Shown: positions 30,975-39,702, counted from the stretch's first letter. The stretch: DNA of 64,000 nt from Rheinheimera soli (GCF_021290985.1 NZ_JAJOYU010000007.1:93703-157702), one strand, 5' to 3'. The notes: a model not told the origin generated them from the sequence alone. Numbers and translations: made by a program.

Positions 30975-31778
30975 TCAGCATGCTGTAAAACGTACTTGCT
31001 GTAAGTTAAGCCCCAACTGTAAATCAGTTTTCAGGCTTAAGATCTGCATAAATAGCTGCAGTTCTGCACGTGACGCCACAATCTTGTCTTTTAGTTTGGC
31101 CGGACAATCCGGATGAGCCAGAGCCGTTTTAATATCTGGCCCCAGTTTTAACAGTTCTGTTGCCGTTTTTGGCCCTATACCTGTCAGACCACTAATGTTA
31201 TTCGTTTTATCACCCACCAGGCTCCAATATCGGACTAACTGCTCTGGTAACACGCCAAACTTCTGCTGCACTGTCTCAGCGCTATGCTGCTGGCGATTAA
31301 AATGGTCGTACACAGCCACAGCTTCAGCTAATAAAGGTAAATAGCCTTTGTCTGTCGACACTATAGTAACTTGCTGCTGATGTTTGCGCATTGTCATAGC
31401 AAGGCTGGCTATCACATCATCAGCTTCCTGATCTGGCATTTGAAAGCTTTCGATGCCTATATCTGCCAGTTTTTGTTTAAGTGCAGGCAAAGCCGTTTGT
31501 AAATGCTCCGGCATAGGCAAACGATCTGCTTTGTAAGCAGGGTACAGTTGGGTGCGCCAGTTCAGATGCGTCACTTCAAAGACTGCCAGAGCGTGGCTGG
31601 GCTTAAATTGCCGCGTTAGCTTGACTACGATTTGTTGCAGTTGCTCAGCGGTATTGTGCAGCAGTTGCTGGCCTGTAGCTTCGCTGTAAGGAGCAGGGGA
31701 GTTATGAAAAGGGCGTTCCTGTGCTGCGTATAAACGACGGACTAAGTTTAGTCCGTCGAGTAATAACAAATGTGCCAT
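30975..31778 (-). CDS. xni: Flap endonuclease Xni
   Basis: A 267-aa FEN-type 5' nuclease related to the N-terminal domain of DNA polymerase I, which acts on flapped DNA. It has LLLLDGLNLVRRLYAA at the N terminus, YPAYKADRLPMP, the metal-binding acidic cluster QEADDVIASLA and STDKGYLPLL, and the helix-hairpin-helix GDKTNNISGLTGIGPKTAT. The length is near E. coli Xni (about 250 aa). As in E. coli, it is next to ppnN (one base after its stop), so the two are one operon. Confidence 0.93.
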   Translation of the reverse strand: MAHLLLLDGLNLVRRLYAAQERPFHNSPAPYSEATGQQLLHNTAEQLQQIVVKLTRQFKPSHALAVFEVTHLNWRTQLYPAYKADRLPMPEHLQTALPALKQKLADIGIESFQMPDQEADDVIASLAMTMRKHQQQVTIVSTDKGYLPLLAEAVAVYDHFNRQQHSAETVQQKFGVLPEQLVRYWSLVGDKTNNISGLTGIGPKTATELLKLGPDIKTALAHPDCPAKLKDKIVASRAELQLFMQILSLKTDLQLGLNLQQVRFTAC

Positions 31779-31779
31779 A

Positions 31780-33135
31780 TCAGTTCAGAATTTGATAACA
31801 AGGCTCATATTTTGAACCAGGCAATTTCATCCGGCCCTGAGCAACAAAAGCCTGCAGCAACTTATCCATCAGGTTCATTAAAGCAGGTTCACCTGACAGC
31901 TTAAATGGACCATGTTGTTTGATGGCACGAATACCTTCATCTTTCACATTACCAGCTACTATGCCAGAGAAAGCACGGCGCAGATGAGCTGCTAATTTTG
32001 CTTTATCCTGCTCAAGGTGAAGATCTAAAGACGCCATATTTTGGTGAGTAGGAGCAAATGGATGCTGGAAGTCAGGTGCTATATGTAAGGTCCAGTTAAA
32101 GTGATAAGCATCACCCGAACTCTTACGATATTGCCGTACTTCTGTACAACCTTGTTTCAGTTTTCGAGCTACTTCAGCCGGGTCGTCTATCACTATTTCA
32201 ATCAGATCCAGCGCTTCTTTACCTAAAGTTTGTTCAATAAAACTGGCCAGTTCAGCAAAATAAGCGGCGCTTTGTTTTGGTCCTGTCAGGATCACCGGCA
32301 GCTTCTGCTTTTTGTTTTTTTCGTGCAGCATAATGCCTAATAAATACAGCAACTCTTCAGCTGTGCCTGCACCACCTGGGAAAATAATAATGCCGTGAGC
32401 AACGCGGATAAAAGCTTCCAGACGCTTTTCTATATCAGGCAAAATTACCAGCTCGTTGACTATAGGGTTTGGTGGTTCAGCGGCAATAATGCTTGGCTCT
32501 GTTAAACCTAAATAACGGCCTTTGGTATTACGCTGTTTAGCATGACCAATAGTTGCACCTTTCATTGGGCCCTTCATAGCGCCAGGGCCGCAGCCAGTGC
32601 AGATATCCATACCGCGTAAACCTAATTGATAACCCACTTCTTTGGTGTATTTATATTCAGCTTCGTTAATAGAATGACCACCCCAGCAGACAATCATATT
32701 GGGTTCTACTGCTGAATCTATCACGCGGGCATTACGCAAAATGTCGTATACCGTATGAGTAATATGATCGCTGTTTTGTAAATCCAGCCTGTTGGCGTGG
32801 GTCAGCTGAGTATGAAAAAACAGAATGTCGCGCAAGACTGCAAATAAATGCTCATGAATACCACGGATGATCTGACCGTCGACAAAAGCGCTTTCTGGTG
32901 GATTAAAGAGTTCAATTTTGATACCACGTTCGCGGGCTAATAAATTCACGTCAAAGTTTTTAAATTGATCATAAATTTCGCTGGAGCTGTCGGTATGACT
33001 GCCAACGTTCAGTACGGCAAGGCAACAATTACGGAATAAGCTAAAGGCGTCAGTGCTGGTGTTATTTTTCAGGCGGTCAACTTCAAGTTGAGACAAAAGC
33101 GCCATAGCGCCTAAAGGATTCAGTTGTACATGCAT
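31780..33135 (-). CDS. ppnN: Nucleotide 5'-monophosphate nucleosidase PpnN
   Basis: Cleaves purine and pyrimidine nucleoside monophosphates to base and ribose 5-phosphate. In E. coli it is stimulated by (p)ppGpp and balances growth against survival. The LOG-family core is present: [28 protein letters not shown], and the catalytic [15 protein letters not shown]. It is flanked by the N-terminal ([12 protein letters not shown]) and C-terminal ([13 protein letters not shown]) ppnN-specific domains. At 451 aa it matches the family. GGAAGTAATCT precedes the ATG. It lies 35 bases after the diguanylate cyclase stop, so it may be read from the same message. Confidence 0.95.
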   Translation of the reverse strand: MHVQLNPLGAMALLSQLEVDRLKNNTSTDAFSLFRNCCLAVLNVGSHTDSSSEIYDQFKNFDVNLLARERGIKIELFNPPESAFVDGQIIRGIHEHLFAVLRDILFFHTQLTHANRLDLQNSDHITHTVYDILRNARVIDSAVEPNMIVCWGGHSINEAEYKYTKEVGYQLGLRGMDICTGCGPGAMKGPMKGATIGHAKQRNTKGRYLGLTEPSIIAAEPPNPIVNELVILPDIEKRLEAFIRVAHGIIIFPGGAGTAEELLYLLGIMLHEKNKKQKLPVILTGPKQSAAYFAELASFIEQTLGKEALDLIEIVIDDPAEVARKLKQGCTEVRQYRKSSGDAYHFNWTLHIAPDFQHPFAPTHQNMASLDLHLEQDKAKLAAHLRRAFSGIVAGNVKDEGIRAIKQHGPFKLSGEPALMNLMDKLLQAFVAQGRMKLPGSKYEPCYQILN

Positions 33136-33170
33136 AGATTACTTCCTTATGACCCGGCTTGCGCCGTTGT

Positions 33171-34724
33171 TCAGCTTTTCAGCACGACTCGATCCCTGCC
33201 TGCACGTTTGGCTTCGTATAAAGCTTCGTCTGCACGGTCAAAAGCAGCTCTGTTGTTGTCAGATGTTTTGAGTTCAGTCGCACCAAAAGAAATTGAAATG
33301 GGAACGTTCTGGTCTTTGAATTTAAAGGGGATTTTCTTGATCCTCTCCCTCAGATTATTCAGAGGCTGTTTAAGTTCAGATAAATGTGTTTCCGGGAACA
33401 AAATAATAAACTCTTCGCCACCATAACGGGCAATAAAGTCGGTTTCGCGTAAGCTCTGTTTTAACGCCTGAGCTATGACTTTTAAGGTTTTATCACCAGC
33501 ACTATGGCCATAGTTATCGTTAATTTGTTTAAAGTGATCTACATCAGCCAAAGCTATAGCCAAAGGTTTGCCATAACGCTGAGAGCGGCGAATTTCCAGC
33601 TCAAAACGTTCGTCAAAAGCTGCTCTGTTGGGCAATTCAGTTAATGCATCCTGCAAGCTTCTGAATTTCTGTTCAGCCAGACGTTTTTTAAATTGGGTCG
33701 CTTCCTGTTCCAGCTCTGACAGACGGGATTCCATATGACGTAAGGTGGTGAGCATCAGCTCACGCTCATCTCTTTCCAACTGCTCTTTTTCACGCAAAGA
33801 GTTAGTAATGGCGCCAAGTTTAGTACTGACCAAAGACTGCAACTGCTCCAGTGAAGTGGCTGATTTAGTGTCTGCAGTTAAGTTGGTAATTTGCTGCTCT
33901 ATTTGCTGGTTCAGCAGCAGCATTTTTTCTTTGATATTGTTTGATGTATTCAGTGACGAAACAACAGCTTGCTGCACCCCGGTCAGGGCTTCGTTTAGCT
34001 TTAGCAGGAAATGTTGAGCCGACTGACGCTCGTCAGTCACTGAAGCAATAATAATTTCAATAGTGCGTAAGCAGGATTCCAGCAGCGCTTCAATGCTGAC
34101 ATCAGACAATAAAGTTAAGCGAATTCTTTCTATGTCCTGGCCATATTTACCTTCAAAAGCCAATTCGCTTAGCAGGTTGGTCAGTTCAATAGAGATTTGC
34201 TTGCAAATAGCCTGATACTTATTGTCATCAGCCGTGTCGCCTTGCTCGTTCTGCTGTTTGGTGGCTAAAGCTGACTGATATAACTCTGTTAAATGGGTAA
34301 TATGAGGCAAAAACGCCTGCACTGTAGCAGAGGGCTCTTCTACTTTAGTCAGTAAATCACGCAGATCGCGCCTTAACTGGTCTGGTAAACCACGTTGCTT
34401 TTGCAGCAATTTACCGGCATCAGTGATGGTGCTTTGTGCTTTCTTTAATTCAGATTGCTGGCGTGATTCCAGAGTTTTCAGAGTTTCAACGGCGCTTTCT
34501 ACTAAAGGCAGAATTTTTTCCAGATCTGTGCCTTTGGCAAATTCCTGACGTAAACGTGCCAGCTTATTATCCAGCTCAATATCTATGCCTTTACAGGTCA
34601 AAGACAACCTGGAGACAAACTGAGATAAAATTTTAAACTGACTTTCGTAGGTATCTTCCAGCTGCTTGCGCGCTTTTACTGCATTTGCCAGCTGTTGTCT
34701 TACATCACTTTGCTGCTCGGCCAC
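33171..34724 (-). CDS. Diguanylate cyclase (GGDEF family, GGEEF type) with a coiled-coil sensor region
   Basis: Makes the second messenger cyclic di-GMP from two GTP. The C-terminal catalytic domain (about the last 170 residues) has FRSLQDALTELPNRAAFDE, the metal-binding DVDHFKQINDNYGH and the active RYGGEEFIILFPE. An I-site RxxD was not seen with confidence at the expected spot (LRETDF is close: R-E-T-D). The N-terminal 340 residues are long helices (DIELDNKLARLRQEF, LNQQIEQQITNLT), suggesting a cytoplasmic coiled-coil sensor without membrane segments. The start is uncertain: GTG at 34724 with GGGGA upstream, or a TTG 18 codons earlier. It lies head of ppnN-xni. Confidence 0.88.
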   Translation of the reverse strand: MAEQQSDVRQQLANAVKARKQLEDTYESQFKILSQFVSRLSLTCKGIDIELDNKLARLRQEFAKGTDLEKILPLVESAVETLKTLESRQQSELKKAQSTITDAGKLLQKQRGLPDQLRRDLRDLLTKVEEPSATVQAFLPHITHLTELYQSALATKQQNEQGDTADDNKYQAICKQISIELTNLLSELAFEGKYGQDIERIRLTLLSDVSIEALLESCLRTIEIIIASVTDERQSAQHFLLKLNEALTGVQQAVVSSLNTSNNIKEKMLLLNQQIEQQITNLTADTKSATSLEQLQSLVSTKLGAITNSLREKEQLERDERELMLTTLRHMESRLSELEQEATQFKKRLAEQKFRSLQDALTELPNRAAFDERFELEIRRSQRYGKPLAIALADVDHFKQINDNYGHSAGDKTLKVIAQALKQSLRETDFIARYGGEEFIILFPETHLSELKQPLNNLRERIKKIPFKFKDQNVPISISFGATELKTSDNNRAAFDRADEALYEAKRAGRDRVVLKS

Positions 34725-34815
34725 CAGAATAATTCCCCAGGTACAAACCCGCTCGGTTTGAGCTAAGTATATCTGCAATAATGATAAAAGCGACAGGATA
34801 TTCTGGCAGGAAATG

Positions 34816-34840
34816 AAAAAAGCGGACTAAAAGTCCGCTT
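34816..34840 (-). terminator. Intrinsic terminator on the minus strand
   Basis: Perfect 9-bp stem AAGCGGACT-AAA-AGTCCGCTT. Read on the minus strand it is followed by TTTTTCATTTC, so it should stop leftward transcription about 90 bases before the diguanylate cyclase start. No substantial leftward gene is visible just upstream of it. Confidence 0.75.
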
Positions 34841-35149
34841 CAAATCAGCAATTATGTAGGGTATTTTTTTGTGATTACTTTTTGGTTAAATAGTAAGGTA
34901 ACCAGCTTTGTTCTTCAGCAGAGGTCAGATAGTTCATCTTGTTCACTTTTAGTCTGAAGTTAATAGGGTTGTCCCTGTCAGGACGCTGTGCATTAAAGCA
35001 GAATTTGATCTGAAAGTAAAAGTTAAAATGTAATAGTACGAAATGGGTTACATAATTCTGATCGCTTTTATCTGGCTTTTGGTGGTGTTTTATTGGCTAT
35101 TTGTTTGAATTTATGGTTGTTTTTCATTTTTGGTTTTGGAGGTTACAGC
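34841..35149. other. Gene-poor region before the M61 peptidase; possible small leftward ORF
   Basis: About 310 bases without a clear gene. On the minus strand a frame ends at 34875 with ...NPINFRLKVNKMNYLTSAEE and a further 12 residues. It is open for about 58 codons but has only late starts (GTG 34946, ATG 34937), so at most 23 residues would be made. Being followed by a good terminator, it may be the 3' remnant of a lost gene or a very small gene. The rightward promoter of the peptidase should also lie here. Confidence 0.3.
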
Positions 35150-36916
35150 GTGAAGTTTCTGAAAGTATTTTTTGCACTGATCATAATTAGCAGCTCAGCT
35201 TACAGTTGGGCACAAGTGGATTATCAAATCAGTATCACTGAACCAGAGCATCATTTAGCAAAAGTCAGAATGGAGTTGAATGTGGCGGAGGCCAAAGCTC
35301 TGACTTTAATGTTGCCATCCTGGCGCAGTGGTAAATATAAAATTTTAGATTTAGCCAATGGCATCAGTGGCTTCAGTGCTGTGGATGCGCAAGGCCAAGC
35401 CATCAGATGGCAAAAAACTGAAAAAAGCAGCTGGACGTTAGAGCCTGCAACAACAGGTAAAGTGGTAGTGGAATATACAGTCTATGCCAATCAACTGGTG
35501 GAACGCACTCGCCATATTGATGAAACTCATGCTTATATCAACGCCAGCGCTTATTTAATGTTCAGCCAGCCACACAAAGCTGAAGCTGTATCGGTGCAGT
35601 TGGAAGTACCAAAAGGTTGGCGCTCTTTCTCTGGTATGGATAAAAAGGATAACGAACACAAATTTGTTGCCGCTAACTATGATGTGCTGGCCGATTCACC
35701 TATAGAAACAGGCATCAACCAACACCACAATTTTCAGGTGGATGGCCGTGATTACGATCTGGTGATTTGGGGCGAAGGCAATTACAACGCGACCCAGATG
35801 CAAAAAGATTTAGCAAAGCTGGTGCAGCAAACGGACTCTATCTGGCAAGGTTATCCTTATAGCCGTTATGTGTTTATTGTGCATGCCACAGACGGTGTGC
35901 GTGGAGCCACTGAGCATTTAAATTCAACTGTGATCCAACGCGACAGATTTACTTTTGCACCCCGAGCTAATTATCTAGAGTTTTTAGGTACGGCGTCACA
36001 CGAAATAGTGCATACCTGGAATGTCAAAGCATACAGGCCAGCTGAGTTAGTGCCTTATGACTATATCAACCCTAACTACAGCAAGCTGTTGTGGTTAGCT
36101 GAAGGCTCTACCAGTTATTTCCAGAACCAGTTGTTACTGCGTGCTGGTTTAATGACAAAAGCAGAGTTTTATCAGGACCTGACCAAACGACTGAACAGAT
36201 TTACGCATAGCCCTGGTCGTTTAGTGCAGTCGGTAGCCGAAGGCAGCTTTGACAGCTGGATAAGCTCTGGCGGAGATCACGGCGCTAATTTTAATGTCAG
36301 TATTTACTCTGAAGGTTATATCGCCAGCTGGCTGCTGGATGAATTAATTTTACGGCAATCAGGCCGCAAAGCCAGCTACCGCGAATTGCATAATCAGCTG
36401 TATCAGCGTTTTGCTAAAACCACAGCTTTTACCGCCGAAGATGTGATCCAGATTGCTTCCGAGCTGACAGGAGAAGATCAAAACTTATGGTGGCAGCAAC
36501 AAATAGAGCAGCCGATGAAATTTGAGCCTGAGCAGCTATTAGCCAGCTTTGGTTTGCAATGGCAAAGGGGCAAAGAACGTGAAACCTTTGCTGGTATTGT
36601 GGCTGAGGACAAAAGCGGTTTTGCGTTGGTGCAAAGGGTTGAACGTGATAGCCCGGCCTGGAAAGCGGGTTTTACCTCTGAAGATTTAATTGTTGCTATT
36701 AATGCTTTGCAGTTAAAAGGCGATTTAGCCCATCGTTTGCAGGATTTTAAAGCCGGTGACAAGGTGCAAGTCAGTTATTTCCGTCAGGGCAGATTACAGC
36801 ATCAACAACTGGTGTTGGCTGATAAGCCAAAAGGTATAGGTAAAATCGAACCTGTGGCTAAACCAAGCCGTCAGCAAAAGGCGATGCATAAGGCATGGTT
36901 GGGGGTTGATCTTTAG
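35150..36916 (+). CDS. Secreted M61-family metallopeptidase with a PDZ domain
   Basis: A 588-aa exported zinc aminopeptidase of the glycyl-aminopeptidase family. It has a signal peptide (KFLKVFFALIIISSSAYSWA, cut before QVD) and an N-terminal beta domain (about 20-180, LMLPSWRSGKYKI). The catalytic domain has zinc motif HEIVHTWN and the downstream glutamate in LAEGSTSYFQN. The C-terminal PDZ domain (about 480-560, VERDSPAWKAGFTSEDLIVAIN) probably binds substrate C termini. The frame opens further upstream, but GTG at 35150 has GGAGG 7 bases before it and starts directly on the signal peptide. It is transcribed alone. Confidence 0.9.
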   Translation: MKFLKVFFALIIISSSAYSWAQVDYQISITEPEHHLAKVRMELNVAEAKALTLMLPSWRSGKYKILDLANGISGFSAVDAQGQAIRWQKTEKSSWTLEPATTGKVVVEYTVYANQLVERTRHIDETHAYINASAYLMFSQPHKAEAVSVQLEVPKGWRSFSGMDKKDNEHKFVAANYDVLADSPIETGINQHHNFQVDGRDYDLVIWGEGNYNATQMQKDLAKLVQQTDSIWQGYPYSRYVFIVHATDGVRGATEHLNSTVIQRDRFTFAPRANYLEFLGTASHEIVHTWNVKAYRPAELVPYDYINPNYSKLLWLAEGSTSYFQNQLLLRAGLMTKAEFYQDLTKRLNRFTHSPGRLVQSVAEGSFDSWISSGGDHGANFNVSIYSEGYIASWLLDELILRQSGRKASYRELHNQLYQRFAKTTAFTAEDVIQIASELTGEDQNLWWQQQIEQPMKFEPEQLLASFGLQWQRGKERETFAGIVAEDKSGFALVQRVERDSPAWKAGFTSEDLIVAINALQLKGDLAHRLQDFKAGDKVQVSYFRQGRLQHQQLVLADKPKGIGKIEPVAKPSRQQKAMHKAWLGVDL

Positions 36917-36924
36917 AAACTGTT

Positions 36925-36946
36925 GGGCAGGGTTTAACTCTGCCCG
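36925..36946 (+). terminator. Hairpin after the M61 peptidase gene
   Basis: GGGCAG/CTGCCC stem with a 9-base loop, 8 bases after the stop codon. There is no T run after it, so it may be a weak or Rho-assisted terminator. A perfect AAACGAA-G-TTCGTTT palindrome follows at 36963-36977. Confidence 0.45.
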
Positions 36947-37023
36947 TGCTGTTAGAGCGACAAACGAAGTTCGTTTACAACTTCTTGCTTCACTCTGCAG
37001 TAACTGTTTTTAATTGCTACATT

Positions 37024-37250
37024 TTTTGCTTTAAAGCTTTCGCCGCTGGCGAGATACTTTCTTTTGCTTCGCCAAAAGAAAGTATCCAAAGAAAAGGCGA
37101 CCCCAGGCCGCAGCGAAAGCCCGGCCCAAAATCGTGCGTCCAAGGCGACGCGGTAACTCGCTCGTCGCTACCGCTCCTTACTCAAACAGTCCGCGTCTTA
37201 AAACCTTGGCCACTCAATTTTGTCCGGCTTGCGTCCTAATGGGGATTTGG
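37024..37250. repeat. Dispersed palindrome-bearing repeat element
   Basis: About 225 bases that do not read as a normal gene. The core is a perfect 13-bp hairpin, ATACTTTCTTTTG/CAAAAGAAAGTAT (37054-37085). It is followed by a GC-rich tail: aaggcgaccccaggccgc, cgtgcgtccaaggcgacgcg, cagtccgcgtcttaaaacc and ttttgtccggcttgcgtcc. From memory, very similar blocks (CTTTCTTTTGCTTCGCCAAAAG followed by AAGGCGACCCC) recur in intergenic regions of many gammaproteobacteria and are often mis-annotated as small proteins. Its nature as a mobile or structured element is not established. Confidence 0.6.
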
Positions 37251-37376
37251 TGGCAGTAGTTGGAATTGAATTGCCACTATATACTGAAAAGCGCTTATTG
37301 CGGACGTTAACGCTGTGTTAAAGAGGCTAAGCAGCGAAGTATTCAGTGAATAATGCGAATGATCTTGAACACCTTG

Positions 37377-38426
37377 TTATCTCTCATTTTGGCCAAAGCT
37401 AAGGTTGTTCGTCATTCGATACATCAAGCAATTTTCTTCACCTTCCCACATTAGCTCTTTTGTAACGGGGTTTGCGAAAACTTGAACCACGCCACGTTTT
37501 CTAAACGTATGAGGGTCCAGTGGATGCCGTGCATAAGGGTTGTGGTAAATCTGTAAACCGTCTTGAAGCGTTTCAGAATAATCTTTTGCATCCGATACCC
37601 GTTTTTCAGGAACTCCATTTGGGCCATTCCCCCAAACCGTAGATATAATTCTCTTAACATTGGGGTTTTCAGTCATGGCATCAACTTTTCCCCAAGTAGC
37701 AGTACAACTAAAAATAACAGCACTAATCTCAGGGAAACCCCCGTTTGTAAAAAATCCAAGTTCAATTTCTGCACCATTGTCCTTTTCTACAAATCCCAAG
37801 CTTCGGCTTGGTGGACCATCTGGATACTTATGGGGGTTATCGAGATATGCATCCTCGTCGACATAGTAGTCATAAAGTAATGCCACTATCGGTCTGTTGT
37901 ATTGCAAATTGAAATTGGGTTGTTCAAATGGTGCTATTGCAAGTATGAACGGTTTTCGCTTTACATGTTCGAGTTGACTGTACTTTCGCTTATATAAATC
38001 AGCCTTTGAAATAAATGAATTAGACAGTCTTATGATTGATTCTCGATTCATTTCTCCAAAACGCATATTTTGAAGATCATCTGCGGAGCGAGAATACTCC
38101 CACTCTGCGGTTTTCCCTCTACTGTTATTTGCTGTTGTGGCCTCGACAATAAGGTCCATTTTATCACTAAGAATTTGGAAGTCTGGTGAGGCCGAATCCC
38201 AGTTAAATTCAAACCCAAACTCCCTAAATAAAGCGTAAAGGTAAATTTCCCAGAAACAAGAATTAAAAGAAGTTTGAAACTCTCGGATAAACTTACCGTC
38301 TCTATCAGGAAAACCTTCAGCCCAACGTTGAAGTTCGGCTCGTTCCAAAGCCTTTGATTCTTTCATGATCGAGCGAAAATTTTTGTGGAGTTTTGCATTT
38401 TCAACGAGCGGTTCAAACAGATTCAT
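37377..38426 (-). CDS. Orphan cytoplasmic protein of unknown function, possible nuclease-like fold
   Basis: A 349-aa soluble protein that I do not recognise by name. It has no signal peptide or membrane segment. The N-terminal part (FIREFQTSFNSCFWEIYLYALFREFGFEF) leads to SPDFQILSDKMDLIVEATTA at about residues 79-98. An Asp in a PDF turn followed about 16 residues later by E-A-T recalls the PD-(D/E)xK nuclease core (AAxxxGY...PD...VEAK), although the final Lys is Thr here. Further blocks: KRKPFILAIAPFEQPNF, GGFPEISAVIFSCTATWGK and VFANPVTKELMWEGEENC. The codon use is more AT-rich than its neighbours, and it sits next to a dispersed repeat, suggesting horizontal acquisition. It is transcribed alone. 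The ribosome site before the ATG is weak. Confidence 0.6.
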   Translation of the reverse strand: MNLFEPLVENAKLHKNFRSIMKESKALERAELQRWAEGFPDRDGKFIREFQTSFNSCFWEIYLYALFREFGFEFNWDSASPDFQILSDKMDLIVEATTANNSRGKTAEWEYSRSADDLQNMRFGEMNRESIIRLSNSFISKADLYKRKYSQLEHVKRKPFILAIAPFEQPNFNLQYNRPIVALLYDYYVDEDAYLDNPHKYPDGPPSRSLGFVEKDNGAEIELGFFTNGGFPEISAVIFSCTATWGKVDAMTENPNVKRIISTVWGNGPNGVPEKRVSDAKDYSETLQDGLQIYHNPYARHPLDPHTFRKRGVVQVFANPVTKELMWEGEENCLMYRMTNNLSFGQNER

Positions 38427-38870
38427 AGATTTGTGATTCCAGTAAAGAAAGAACGCTTATTTAGTGGGTTGTTCCTTATTTAGGTTCCTGTTGGCCTGTG
38501 CTTGTAAATTTAATGCACTGAATATTACACTGCATCTTTAGAAATCATAACGAATTATAGGTAAGCGTGAGCAAAATGGGGTAAGGTCTTGCCCTTTGCC
38601 CCGCTCTTTGAGAGATGATTTGTTAGCAGTTTTCTATGGTTTTTTCTTTAAACTCACTGAAATTAAATCAATAAATTATTTTGGGGCAAGAGGCAAGACC
38701 TTAACCTGCTGGCTGCTCAAGCACGAGTTTAAATGGAGTAAATGATTAAATTCTTTTGATTTTCTTCCCAATGTCATATTGATGTCGCATTAATGACGCT
38801 ACCGCGACGTTTTCAAAGGCTTAAAAAGCTTCAAAATGATATCTTTAGCAACTTGGGAAGGTAGCGGTTC
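38427..38870. other. Gene-free region with an inverted repeat, upstream of the XRE-membrane gene
   Basis: 444 bases without a gene. It holds the presumed promoters of the orphan gene (leftward) and the XRE-membrane gene (rightward), a long imperfect inverted repeat at 38578-38706, and a short inverted repeat CGCTACC (38797-38803) / GGTAGCG (38860-38866) whose right arm overlaps the Shine-Dalgarno region of the next gene. Confidence 0.5.
38578..38706. repeat. Long inverted repeat, MITE-like
   Basis: Left arm GGGGTAAGGTCTTGCCCTTT plus GCCCC (38578-38602) pairs with right arm GGGGCAAGAGGCAAGACCTT plus AACC (38683-38706), with only two or three mismatches over about 23 positions. The arms enclose about 80 AT-rich bases with no reading frame. 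The size (about 129 bases) and ends are those of a miniature inverted-repeat element or of a long RNA hairpin. Confidence 0.6.
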
Positions 38871-39614
38871 ATGTACATGCAAATAAACAGTAAAATTTTA
38901 ATAGAGCTGAGAAAAAAGCGCGCTTGGAGTCAGAGTGAGTTGGCTGAAGTGACGGGGTTAAGCTTGCGAACTGTGCAACGAATCGAAAAAAGTGGCACGG
39001 CTTCGCTGGAGTCAGTAAAGGCATTTGCAGCAGTATTTGAATTAGCGCCAGAATCATTGCAGTTAGCTACAGTTGCAGATGAAGAGGCCGCGGATTCAAA
39101 CGAAACCTGCGTTATCGTTAGCCAAACCCGCGCCACGTTTACCTTAAGCGACCAGGCAATTCAGCTCTCTTTAGCGCTGTTTTTACCCGCTTCAATGGTA
39201 ATGCTGTTTATGTTGTTTACTAAAATCCCGAATGTAGACTGGATCCATACCACAAGGCTGACGTTATTTAGTGAGGTTTTGCCGCAATGGATAAGCTTGA
39301 TCATTAATCTAACCATAGCTTTGTTGCCGCTTCTTGTTCTCTCTACAATAGCCGGAGTTTGTTGGGATTTATATAAACGGCAAGGGGTTTCGGACTTTAT
39401 AAGGCAAATGATCAAGAGACCTTTCCCTCTAAGAGCACTGTTAAGTAAACTTCATACAAATTTGCGTCGAGCGGCCTTTTTGTTTAGTAAACCCGCTCTG
39501 TTCTCTGTTCTGCTATTAGTCCTGACGGTTAGTGTTATAGGTTTCACTATGGAGCCTTATCAGAAAGCTAATTTTAAACATTTCATTGCCCAAATTTTAT
39601 ATGCCAGCGACTAA
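38871..39614 (+). CDS. XRE-type helix-turn-helix protein with a C-terminal membrane domain
   Basis: A 247-aa protein that joins a DNA-binding domain to membrane segments. Residues 1-65 are a Cro/CI-type helix-turn-helix (ILIELRKKRAWSQSELAEVT, GLSLRTVQRIEKSGTASLES). A short linker is followed by about three hydrophobic helices (LSLALFLPASMVMLFMLF, WISLIINLTIALLPLLVL, ALFSVLLLVLTVSVIGF). Such fusions exist in Alteromonadales and are usually regulators that stay at the inner membrane; the signal is unknown. GGAAGG lies 9 bases before the ATG. It has no clear partner gene and stands in the accessory stretch between the M61 peptidase and queF. Confidence 0.75.
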   Translation: MYMQINSKILIELRKKRAWSQSELAEVTGLSLRTVQRIEKSGTASLESVKAFAAVFELAPESLQLATVADEEAADSNETCVIVSQTRATFTLSDQAIQLSLALFLPASMVMLFMLFTKIPNVDWIHTTRLTLFSEVLPQWISLIINLTIALLPLLVLSTIAGVCWDLYKRQGVSDFIRQMIKRPFPLRALLSKLHTNLRRAAFLFSKPALFSVLLLVLTVSVIGFTMEPYQKANFKHFIAQILYASD

Positions 39615-39676
39615 TAAGTCTTAGTGCTAAAACTTGGCCGCGCATAGAAACAATCAATGCCCAGAGGTTGATAGCG

Positions 39677-39702
39677 CCTAAACGTCATACCTAAACGTCA
39701 TA
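39677..39702. repeat. Perfect 13-bp tandem duplication
   Basis: CCTAAACGTCATA occurs twice without spacer in the 150-base gap between the XRE-membrane gene and queF. A weak G5/C5 hairpin (39739-39761) follows and is the only terminator-like structure between these convergent genes. Confidence 0.8.

Noticed and set aside
36946..37239. Rightward 97-codon frame across the repeat element
   Set aside because: It reads through the palindrome and GC-rich tail of a dispersed repeat. No ribosome site fits and the product has no domain-like pattern.
37377..39614. Considered as a restriction-modification or toxin-antitoxin pair
   Set aside because: The two genes are divergent, separated by 444 bases with an inverted repeat, and no methyltransferase or toxin motif is present. 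No pairing is supported.
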